Positions 8,547-16,500 of a stretch of DNA of 64,000 nucleotides are shown here, piece after piece; the stretch's first letter is position 1; each line of letters opens with the position of its first letter. Origin of the DNA: Polaribacter sp. IC066 (lineage in GTDB: Bacteria > Bacteroidota > Bacteroidia > Flavobacteriales > Flavobacteriaceae); contig NZ_VORR01000010.1 in NCBI RefSeq assembly GCF_007997085.1, forward strand, positions 1 through 64,000, written 5' to 3'. The notes under the pieces were generated by a model. The model was not told where the DNA came from and ran no database searches. It worked only from the letters and a program-made list of their open reading frames with translations. The translations under genes and the position numbers were made by a program.

Positions 8547-9227
8547 TTATTTTCTGGTATATTCTTTTTTCAAAAGAGCCATATCTTTCTTCAACTTTTC
8601 CATGTCTTCTGTTTCTGTGCCATCGTAATAACCACGAATACGTTTTTCTTTATCAACCAAAACAAACTGTTCTGTATGAATAAAATCATCTTCTCCGCCA
8701 TCACCAGCTTCTATAATAGCCATATAACTCTTTCTTGCTAATTCGTAAATGTGCTTTTTATTACCCGTTGTCACATTCCATTTTTTATCATTTACCCCTT
8801 TATTTATAGAATATTCTTTTAAAACAGCAACGCTATCTATATTTGGCGTTACAGAATGTGATAAAAACATAATATCGTCATCATCTTTATAAAACTCTTG
8901 CAATTCGCTCATATTATAGGCCATGGCAATACAGATGTTGGTGCAACGTGTAAAAAAGAAATCTGCAATATAAATTTTATTTTCATAATCTTTCTGGGTA
9001 ATCAAATCTCCGTTCTGATTTATTAATTCAAAATCTGCAATGGTATGATCTCTAGTTATGTGTTTTATCGATACGTCTACCAAACGCGGATTTACATCTG
9101 CAGGATGATATACTTTTAACTTCTTTTCGACTTTCAATAGATTATAGTAAATAGGAATAGCGACTGCTGAAAAGACTAGCAAAAAAATAAATGTTGATCT
9201 ACTTTTTTTGAAAAATTTTAAATCCAT
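8547..9227 (-). CDS. SCO1/SenC family copper chaperone
   Basis: Membrane-anchored thioredoxin-fold protein of about 226 residues that delivers copper to cytochrome c oxidase or keeps its cysteines reduced. Seen: one N-terminal transmembrane segment (FIFLLVFSAVAIPIYY), the metal-binding C-x3-C in FTRCTNICIAM, and the downstream His in DFIHTEQFVLVD, the third copper ligand. The start is ATG 9227 (MDLKFFKK), because a -7 box TAAATTTG ends at 9245. The frame extends 14 codons further upstream, but those would precede the transcript. It has its own promoter and is followed after 18 bases by the feo operator. ctaA, for heme A, lies elsewhere in the window. Confidence 0.88.
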   Translation of the reverse strand: MDLKFFKKSRSTFIFLLVFSAVAIPIYYNLLKVEKKLKVYHPADVNPRLVDVSIKHITRDHTIADFELINQNGDLITQKDYENKIYIADFFFTRCTNICIAMAYNMSELQEFYKDDDDIMFLSHSVTPNIDSVAVLKEYSINKGVNDKKWNVTTGNKKHIYELARKSYMAIIEAGDGGEDDFIHTEQFVLVDKEKRIRGYYDGTETEDMEKLKKDMALLKKEYTRK

Positions 9228-9244
9228 GAAACAAGGTATTTTTG

Positions 9245-9252
9245 CAAATTTA
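9245..9252 (-). promoter_or_regulatory. -7 box for the SCO1 gene
   Basis: Minus-strand TAAATTTG matches TAnnTTTG and ends 18 bases before ATG 9227. This placement supports the shorter SCO1 start. Confidence 0.55.
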
Positions 9253-9359
9253 CGGCTTAAAAAAACCATAGAGAAATAGCATATCTTAAAATACTTCTAA
9301 AATCTTTGTTAAAATAAAAGCAACTATTAATAGTTCTTCTTAAACTCTCTTTAAAAACG

Positions 9360-9367
9360 TACATTTG
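9360..9367 (+). promoter_or_regulatory. -7 box for rseP
   Basis: TACATTTG matches TAnnTTTG and ends 29 bases before the rseP ATG at 9397. I see no convincing -33 box. Confidence 0.5.
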
Positions 9368-9396
9368 TACATTTTTAAAATCTGATTTATCGCTGA

Positions 9397-10743
9397 ATGG
9401 AAATATTAATAAAAGCATCACAATTTATTTTAAGTTTGTCTCTTCTAATCGTCTTACACGAATTAGGGCATTTTATCCCCGCAAAATTATTTAAAACTAA
9501 AGTTGAAAAATTTTATTTATTTTTTGATTATAAATTCTCAATTTTTAAGAAAAAAATTGGCGATACAGTTTACGGTATTGGTTGGATTCCTCTAGGTGGT
9601 TATGTAAAAATAGCCGGAATGATCGATGAAAGTATGGATAAAGAACAAATGGCTTTACCACCAAAACCATGGGAATTTAGATCAAAACCAGCGTGGCAGC
9701 GTTTAATTATAATGCTCGGTGGTGTTTTTGTAAACTTCGTTTTAGGAATCTTTATTTACATTATGTTAATGTGGAGTTATGGTGATAACTATTTACCGAA
9801 CGAAAATGTAAAAGACGGTGTCTGGGTGCGAGACTCTTTAGCCATGAATATAGGCATACAAACAGGTGATAAAATCTTAACTGTAGATGGTCAGAAAATA
9901 AGAAAATTCTACGGATTAACATTAGAGTTCATCAACGGAAATAACTTTCAGATAGAAAGAAACGGCCAAATCATTGACAAAGAAATTCCTACCAACTTTA
10001 TTTCTCAATTAATGGATCGAGGTAAAGATGCTGGACCTATTTTATACCCGAGATATCCTTTTGTAATTGGTAAGATTTCTGAAGACTCGCCGAATATAAA
10101 TTCAGATCTAAAGCCAAAAGATATTCTTATTGCTATTAATGACAACGCTGTTAAGTATTATGATGAGGCAGAAGCAATCTTGTTGAATCATAAAGGTCAA
10201 AAAATTACCGCTACAGTTTTAAGAAATAAAAAAACAGAAAAAATTGACTTACAAATTACCGATGAAGGTAAAATAGGTGTTTTTAGCACAACGATTCCTG
10301 ATAAAGATTTAGAAAGATTAGGCTATTATGAACTTGCCAATTTAGAATACTCTTTTGCAGAAGCAATTCCTGCGGGATGGAATAAATCATGGAAAACTTT
10401 AACCGATTATATTAAACAACTGAAAAAGATTTTTAACCCAAGTACAGGTGCTTATAAAGGTTTAGGTGGTTTTATTTCTATTGGTAGTATTTTTCCTGAT
10501 GAATTTAGCGCAGAATCTTTCTGGAACATCACAGCCTTTTTATCAATCATGTTAGGGTTTATGAACTTATTACCAATACCAGCACTAGACGGAGGCCATG
10601 TGGTATTTACACTCTGGGAAATGATTACGGGTAAAAAGCCCGGAGATCGATTTTTAGAATATGCCCAAGTTGTAGGCTTTATTCTTTTAATTACACTGCT
10701 ACTTTTTGCAAACGGAAATGATATTTTTAGATTATTTAAATAA
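9397..10743 (+). CDS. rseP: RIP metalloprotease RseP (site-2 protease)
   Basis: Inner-membrane zinc protease of 448 residues that cleaves membrane-spanning substrates such as anti-sigma factors. Seen: HELGH at 21-25 in the first transmembrane helix (zinc ligands and catalytic Glu), the G-x-GG segment WIPLGGYVKIAGM near 66, a central tandem PDZ region (about 130-290), and the third zinc ligand in NLLPIPALDGGHVV (Asp398). Last helices are at the C-terminus (VGFILLITLLLF). The gene is monocistronic with its own promoter and a strong terminator. Its role in envelope stress signalling is known for the family; its local substrates are unknown. Confidence 0.95.
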   Translation: MEILIKASQFILSLSLLIVLHELGHFIPAKLFKTKVEKFYLFFDYKFSIFKKKIGDTVYGIGWIPLGGYVKIAGMIDESMDKEQMALPPKPWEFRSKPAWQRLIIMLGGVFVNFVLGIFIYIMLMWSYGDNYLPNENVKDGVWVRDSLAMNIGIQTGDKILTVDGQKIRKFYGLTLEFINGNNFQIERNGQIIDKEIPTNFISQLMDRGKDAGPILYPRYPFVIGKISEDSPNINSDLKPKDILIAINDNAVKYYDEAEAILLNHKGQKITATVLRNKKTEKIDLQITDEGKIGVFSTTIPDKDLERLGYYELANLEYSFAEAIPAGWNKSWKTLTDYIKQLKKIFNPSTGAYKGLGGFISIGSIFPDEFSAESFWNITAFLSIMLGFMNLLPIPALDGGHVVFTLWEMITGKKPGDRFLEYAQVVGFILLITLLLFANGNDIFRLFK

Positions 10744-10755
10744 TATTTTTAAACC

Positions 10756-10788
10756 AAAAAGCCTCACATTAAATATGTGAGGCTTTTT
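10756..10788. terminator. Intrinsic terminator after rseP
   Basis: Perfect 14-base inverted repeat (10756-10769 and 10775-10788) with a 5-base loop and a T-run to 10792. Runs of A on the other side make it usable by the facing zinc-ribbon gene at 10795-10950. Confidence 0.9.
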
Positions 10789-10794
10789 TTTTGG

Positions 10795-10950
10795 CTAAAT
10801 TCTTAAGCTTCTGTTTATAATCGGAAACCAAGTATAGTAGGTATTGCACTTATCGCATGAATAAGCTCTGGAACCTGGAATTAATTTAACAAAAGCCTTT
10901 CTTTTTAATCTATGCTTTGACACAGATTTACATTTCGGGCAGGCTTTCAT
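10795..10950 (-). CDS. 51-residue zinc-ribbon microprotein, copy 1
   Basis: Short gene with ATG at 10950 and TAG at 10795. The protein begins MKACPKCKSVSKHRLKRK and carries a second pair CDKC near residue 32, giving a C-x2-C ... C-x2-C zinc ribbon, then YYTWFPIINRS. It is basic and lacks a signal peptide, so probably cytoplasmic. A paralogue lies 275 bases upstream on the same strand and is identical at 35 of 49 aligned positions, with all four cysteines kept; that conservation is the main evidence that both are real genes. Function unknown; binding of nucleic acid or a ribosome-related role is only a guess. It converges on rseP across the shared terminator. Confidence 0.8.
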   Translation of the reverse strand: MKACPKCKSVSKHRLKRKAFVKLIPGSRAYSCDKCNTYYTWFPIINRSLRI

Positions 10951-11225
10951 AATAGTTGTATTTAGTTAGCAGCAACGAATATAATTAAAAATCAAGTAAT
11001 TAAACTAATTTCGATTCACTAAAAAAGTGTAAAGATTAACAATTACACCTCCTTTATAAGCAATTTAAACGTTTTAATTTCTTTGTTTTTTTTTAAAACA
11101 AAACACTATAATAGCGCTATTTGCTTTGTAATTTAACACAACTTATTTAAGGTACTTGCTTATTTTTAATTCGGAAGGAACATAAAACTAAAAGAAATAT
11201 TTTACAATCTTTTTTAGTTTCAAAT

Positions 11226-11375
11226 TTAAAAAGAACGATTGATGAGTGGAAACCAAGTGTACACAACATTGCATTTATCACAACCGTAAGCCTTTGTTCC
11301 TGGAAATAGTTTAGCCAAAAATTTTCTTTTCATTCTGTGTCGTGACACCGACTTACATCGAGGACATGCTTTCAT
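11226..11375 (-). CDS. 49-residue zinc-ribbon microprotein, copy 2
   Basis: Paralogue of the gene at 10795-10950. ATG at 11375, TAA at 11226. It starts MKACPRCKSVSRHRMKRK, has CDKC near residue 32 and ends YTWFPLINRSF. Differences from copy 1 are mostly conservative (K/R, L/M, I/L), with more change at the third codon positions, so the pair looks like an established duplication under protein-level constraint rather than a recent one. The 275 bases between the two genes are AT-rich and hold no other gene, so the copies may be transcribed separately. Function unknown. Confidence 0.8.
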   Translation of the reverse strand: MKACPRCKSVSRHRMKRKFLAKLFPGTKAYGCDKCNVVYTWFPLINRSF

Positions 11376-12259
11376 TCGTGATAATTTTCAATTTGTTCGC
11401 AATCTACTTAAAAGCAGTTTCTTATCTATTAAATAAGGCTAAACATCCATTTATTTGTTCTGAAAGTATCTATTTACGTTCTGAAATTACTTATTTTTTT
11501 TTCTAGTTGGTTAAGTTTTAATCTTATTCAATTGTTCACTACATCCTAACACCTCTTTTTACAGAAAAGTTATAGATCCATTTTAATTCATTTCTTTAGT
11601 TTTTTATTAATGATCTTTAAATTCTAAACAACAAAAATTAATAACATTCTAACAACATCGATGTACCGCTAGAAAAACAAACAAACTCAAACATTAGAAC
11701 ATACTACCCAATTAATTTTATGATGATGTTTGATTTTATGATGACGTTTGTAGACCATGGATAATTTTTACTTAAAAAATTAAAAGAAGGAACACAAACT
11801 TTATTTTAATATTTTCTTTCAGAAAAAAGTAAGCAAATATTTATATCGACAAGCAAAAAAACCAATTTATTAAAACCTAATAAAATTAAATTACTGCTAT
11901 TAACCTCGAAGTAATTATACTTTAAAGTTGTCTTACAATTTTATTCATTTTTCTTTTCCATTGACCTTTCGACTTCGCTCAAGATAAATTCCAAGAAACA
12001 AAAATCTAGACTTCTGATAATTTTATTGAATTCTACAAGATATTTCGCTATCGTGTCCAGACCGCAAAAGGGCTGTAGAACAGGTAACCGCTTCCTATCT
12101 TTTGAACTCTTACTAAAATTATCGTGTGTCGGGTTTAGATTGTGAATGCTATATCCCGAAACTTCGAGAGTAGAAATCTGTCATCTAACGCACGGAACTG
12201 ATGATGTCCTTTAACAAAATAGGCTCTTTAAAAAGTAAACTTCTATTGATGCGAGTTTA
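11376..12259. other. Gene-free stretch of about 880 bases
   Basis: No coding frame is supported. The first 560 bases are simple AT-rich sequence. Near 11962 there is a short motif TTCGACTTCGCTCAAGATAA of a type often dispersed in flavobacterial genomes. From about 12030 to 12210 the sequence is visibly less AT-rich than its surroundings, and its minus strand is open for roughly 70 codons without a usable start or a recognisable product. This could be the remnant of a gene or mobile element; I cannot identify it. Confidence 0.5.
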
Positions 12260-12365
12260 ATACCAAATTAGCCTTATAATGCCGTAATAAATCGTTTCTT
12301 TTCGCTTACCTTTCATCAAAAATAATTCAATTTATTTGCACGTCACTATAAAACTAAATTGGTAT
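12260..12365. repeat. MITE-like repeat, copy 1 (106 bp)
   Basis: Flanked by near-perfect terminal inverted repeats: ATACCAAATTAG at 12260-12271 and CTAAATTGGTAT at 12354-12365 (11 of 12 pair). The body, read on the minus strand, matches the element at 60863-61021 almost throughout, except that the other copy holds 49 extra bases. No coding capacity. Small size, TIRs and two dispersed copies fit a miniature transposable element. Confidence 0.7.
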
Positions 12366-12396
12366 AATAGTTATTCGTTGAGGAATTTGATTAAAA

Positions 12397-12428
12397 AAAA
12401 TCCATCTACTCAAAAGTAGATGGATTTT
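12397..12428 (-). terminator. bioB terminator
   Basis: Perfect 14-base stem (12397-12410 and 12415-12428) with a 4-base loop. On the minus strand it is followed by a run of eight T, 23 bases after the bioB stop. Confidence 0.9.
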
Positions 12429-12450
12429 AAATTAGAAAAACACTTTGTAT

Positions 12451-13548
12451 TTATACCTTCAGAGATTTAGCCTCTTGCTTCTTCACTTCATTACGTTCAA
12501 TTTTGTGCCCGGGTCTTGTCCATTTTGGTTTTTCACCTAAAGCTTGATAAGCAGATTCTGATGCCTCTACAGTTTGTGGTTGTACTTTTTTAGTAAATGG
12601 TTTTTGCGGATTTAAGCCTAATAATTTAAACATTTTCATGTCTTCATCTACATTAGGGTTTGGCGTTGTCAATAATTTATCGCCAGCAAAAATAGAATTT
12701 GCACCCGCAAAAAAGCACATTGCCTGCCCTTCTCTACTCATTTCTGTTCTTCCGGCAGATAAACGTACTTGTGTTTCTGGTAATACAATCCTTGTGGTTG
12801 CAACCATTCTAATCATATCCCAAATATCAACAGGAGTTTCATTTTCTAAAGGCGTTCCTGCTACTGCAACTAACGCATTAATTGGTGTAGATTCTGGTTG
12901 CGGATTCAAAGTTGATAAGGCAACTAACATTCCTGCTCTGTCTTCTGCTGCTTCTCCCATTCCTATAATGCCGCCAGAACAAACGGTTACATTTGTTTTA
13001 CGAACATTATCAATAGTATCTAATCTGTCTTGATACCCTCTTGTAGAAATTACTTTTTTATAATATTCTTCGGATGAATCTAAATTGTGATTGTATGCGT
13101 ACAAACCAGCTTCTGCCAATCTTTGCGCCTGATTTTCAGTCACCATTCCTAACGTGCAACAAACTTCCATTTCTAGTTTATTAATGGTTCTTACCATATC
13201 TAAAACTTGGTCAAATTCTGGCCCATCTTTTACATTTCGCCAAGCTGCACCCATACAAACACGAGAACTCCCACTTTCTTTAGCTCTTAAAGCTTGAGCT
13301 TTTACCTGGTTCACCGTCATTAAATCGTTACCTTCTACATTGGTATGATATCTTGCTGCTTGCGGGCAATAGCCACAATCTTCAGAACATCCGCCAGTTT
13401 TTATAGACAATAATGTTGATACTTGAACAACATTAGGATCGTGTTGTTTTCTATGAATTGTTGCTGCATCATACAGCAGTTCCATTAACGGTTTATTATA
13501 TATTTCTAGAACTTCTTCTTTCGTCCAATTGTGTCTTACTTCGCTCAT
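12451..13548 (-). CDS. bioB: Biotin synthase
   Basis: Radical-SAM enzyme of 365 residues that inserts sulfur into dethiobiotin, the last step of biotin synthesis. The 4Fe-4S cluster motif C-x3-C-x2-C is at Cys54, Cys58 and Cys61 (CSEDCGYC). Further family blocks are MGAAWRNVKDG, CCTLGMVTENQA (2Fe-2S ligand Cys), CSGGIIGMGE, LSAGRTEMSREGQAMCFFAGANSIFAGDKLLTT with the conserved Arg ligand. The C-terminal 20 residues are basic and variable. It stands apart from the other bio genes (12 kb away) with its own -7 box and terminator. Confidence 0.97.
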   Translation of the reverse strand: MSEVRHNWTKEEVLEIYNKPLMELLYDAATIHRKQHDPNVVQVSTLLSIKTGGCSEDCGYCPQAARYHTNVEGNDLMTVNQVKAQALRAKESGSSRVCMGAAWRNVKDGPEFDQVLDMVRTINKLEMEVCCTLGMVTENQAQRLAEAGLYAYNHNLDSSEEYYKKVISTRGYQDRLDTIDNVRKTNVTVCSGGIIGMGEAAEDRAGMLVALSTLNPQPESTPINALVAVAGTPLENETPVDIWDMIRMVATTRIVLPETQVRLSAGRTEMSREGQAMCFFAGANSIFAGDKLLTTPNPNVDEDMKMFKLLGLNPQKPFTKKVQPQTVEASESAYQALGEKPKWTRPGHKIERNEVKKQEAKSLKV

Positions 13549-13571
13549 AAATGTTCACTTAATTTCTACAC

Positions 13572-13579
13572 CAAAAATA
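13572..13579 (-). promoter_or_regulatory. -7 box for bioB
   Basis: Minus-strand TATTTTTG (13579 to 13572) matches TAnnTTTG and lies 24 bases before ATG 13548, inside the 42-base gap after the large ATPase gene. It suggests bioB is transcribed independently of the upstream operon. Confidence 0.55.
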
Positions 13580-13590
13580 CAGTATTTCGT

Positions 13591-16500
13591 CTATTTCTCT
13601 AATCCTTTTTTCAAAACTTCTTGAATTCCTTCTAAATGCTCACTAAACTGCATCATTTGCGCTAACACTTGCGTCATTTCATTAGCATTCCCAAAACCTT
13701 TTAATTTGTTGTTTTTCACAAATGTGGTTTTGATTGTTTCCCAGCGTAATTTTTCATCCACAGATAATAGATTCCCTAATTCTTTGTATTTTAAAAGATT
13801 AGACTCTGCTGCACTTGTTAAGGTTTGAGATTCGTTTTCATAATGAGACAATAACAAAATTTCTAACTCTTTATTATTCATAATTGGTACCACTTTAGCA
13901 ACCAGTTTATTCATATCTCTATAAGAGCCTTGCAATTTAAAATTAGGTTCAGTTCTGTTCTGGTCGTCCATGGCAGCAGATTTTATATATGCCGCATTTA
14001 CCTCCATCACTCGATCTCTAACAATCATTACTTTCTCTAAAACAGACAAATAATCATTTAATTCTTGTTTTGTGTAATTTCCTTTTAACTCAATGCCTTC
14101 TCTATTTCCTGTTTCAACAATTTTCACAAATTGATAAATATCATCAAAATTTGTGCTGGAAACTTGGCTCAAAATCGGATTTGAAGTCAACGAATTTTCG
14201 ATTAAGCTCATCTTAAACAACGATGCTGTATCCCCAATAATATCTCCCAAATTATAAATATCTGCTCTATTGGCAAGCATATCCGGAATTTGAAACTTGT
14301 CGCCGCTTTCTGTATACGGGTTTCCAGCCATAATTACACAGAACTTTTTATCTCTAAAATCATAGGTTTTTGGTTGCCCATTATAAACACCTTCAATTTT
14401 ACGTGTTCCGTCTGCCAAAGAAATAAATTTCTGTAAAAACGCTGGATTACAATGCTGAATGTCATCTAAATACAACATTACATTATTGCCCATTTCAAAC
14501 GCTAAATTCAGTTTTTTTAATTCTTCACGCGCTGCAATATTTGTCGCAGACATTGGGTCTACAGAAGTAACTTCATGACCAATTGCAGGACCATTTATCT
14601 TCATAAAAACAAAACCCAATCTGTTTGCCAAATATTCCATTAAAGTGGTTTTACCATACCCTGGAGGCGAAACCAACAACAACATTCCCATTCTATCAGT
14701 ACGTTTATTGCTACCTACACTTCCTAATTGTTTCGATAAATTATCGCCAAACAAAGGCAAATACACTTGATCTATTAATTGGTTTCTTACAAAAGACGTT
14801 AAAACTCTTGGTAAAAATTCTTCTAACTTTAACCCTTCTTTTAGTGCTTCTGTAACATTGTGCTTTTCCTTTTTATATTGATGAAATCCGGAAATTTCAA
14901 CCGCTGAAAAATGTGCTAATTGCGCTACAAATTGATGATAATCGAAAATAAATTCTTGGCTTTTTATCGAAGAATGACTTCCTAATAAATCTTTGATAAT
15001 TTCTTCTGCTTCAACATTCACTATATTTTGCGCAGATTTATCTTCATATAAAAACAAACAAACAATTTCGTAAATATAAGCTGCATCTTTTTCATGTGAT
15101 GATTTTACAAAAGAGGACACCCATTCGGTTGCTAAATTAATTTTATAGGCTTCATTATTAAGCAACTGAATTTCAGTTCTTAAATTATGAACGTTCTTGT
15201 TATCATTTAAAACTTTTAGAAACTCGTCAAATAAAGTAATTGCTTTCTGACTTACATAAAAACTTGTTTCATCACTTAATTCTTGAAATAAATAATTTGC
15301 AATTTCGAACTGATTTTCTTCTTGATACTCCTTACTATTTACTAAAACCTTGGCAAAAATAGTATGTATAGATTTCCCTAAATCTGTAATCAGCTGTAAA
15401 TGACTATCACTTTTTGGAAACACCTTTAAAACGGCTGCAGATGCTTTTATTTTATCACCATAAAAAGTTCTTTTTTCTTCGGATAAACAATGCCAAAATA
15501 ACTGTGAAAATGCTCTAATTTTTGGAGAGAACCTCAACAAACCGAGTGAAGTTTCTTTGATTATAAAAGTTTTTAAAATTTTAAATGCATCTACATCATG
15601 AACTCCTTTTGTGTAGCCTTCTGTATAACTTTTTGAAGCAACAGTTTTCACTAAATCCAACAATTTTTCATCGGTTCGATTGTATAAATCTTCGATAGTA
15701 TTTTCTTGTGTAATTCGATACGCTAAATAAGCTGCGCGATAGACGTTTTCATTTTCGGAAACAAAAGATTGATTCCAATATTTCTCTGATTTTAATAGAA
15801 CCTCATTTTCAATTTCTTGGTAAAAATCTGTTCCAGTTAAATGATAAGAAAGGGATTTGTCTTTATACACAATCGTTAAGTCTAACACTTGCTTGTTTAC
15901 CCCAAATTTATGTTTCCCTAGCCTAATTACATTTTCGCCATCTTCATATAAATCTTGTTTGTCTTTTAGTTTTCTAACAGCATCTTCTTTGGCTGTTTTT
16001 AAACCCGTTTCAATCATTTCTGCTTTTCCACCATCTTCTAAATCATATAATTGAGTAATGATGTCTCGCAGTTTATTAATCATTAAATCGGATGCGAAAT
16101 ACCCATTAATTTCATTTAAAAATTTAAAACTTTCTGCTTTTTTAACAACGCCATTTAAAATTCTTTTTGCCGCTGTTTCTAAAGAAATTGCTTTCCTATT
16201 TCTGGCTTCAATAATGCTACTTTTCTTTGCCTGAAAGGCATTATAGACTTCTTCTCTTTTTTCTAAAATATCTGCAATAAATTCGTCATAATCTGCAAAT
16301 CTACCTTCTAAATCTTCTAACTGAATCGCTACTTTATTTAGCAATTCGTCTGTTTTTTCTGGCGTTGTGGCAATGTCTAAATAATTGACAATACTTTGAT
16401 CAATCAGTTTTATTTTAGAAGAAAAATCTGCGCTTGCTTCTTCTGAACTTAACGATTTAACTTTATTCTTAATTCCTGCTTTTAGTTGATTAATCGTAGA

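Noticed and set aside
12030-12210. Structured RNA such as RNase P RNA, tmRNA or 6S RNA
   Set aside because: None of the conserved words of those RNAs could be found; left as unexplained sequence.
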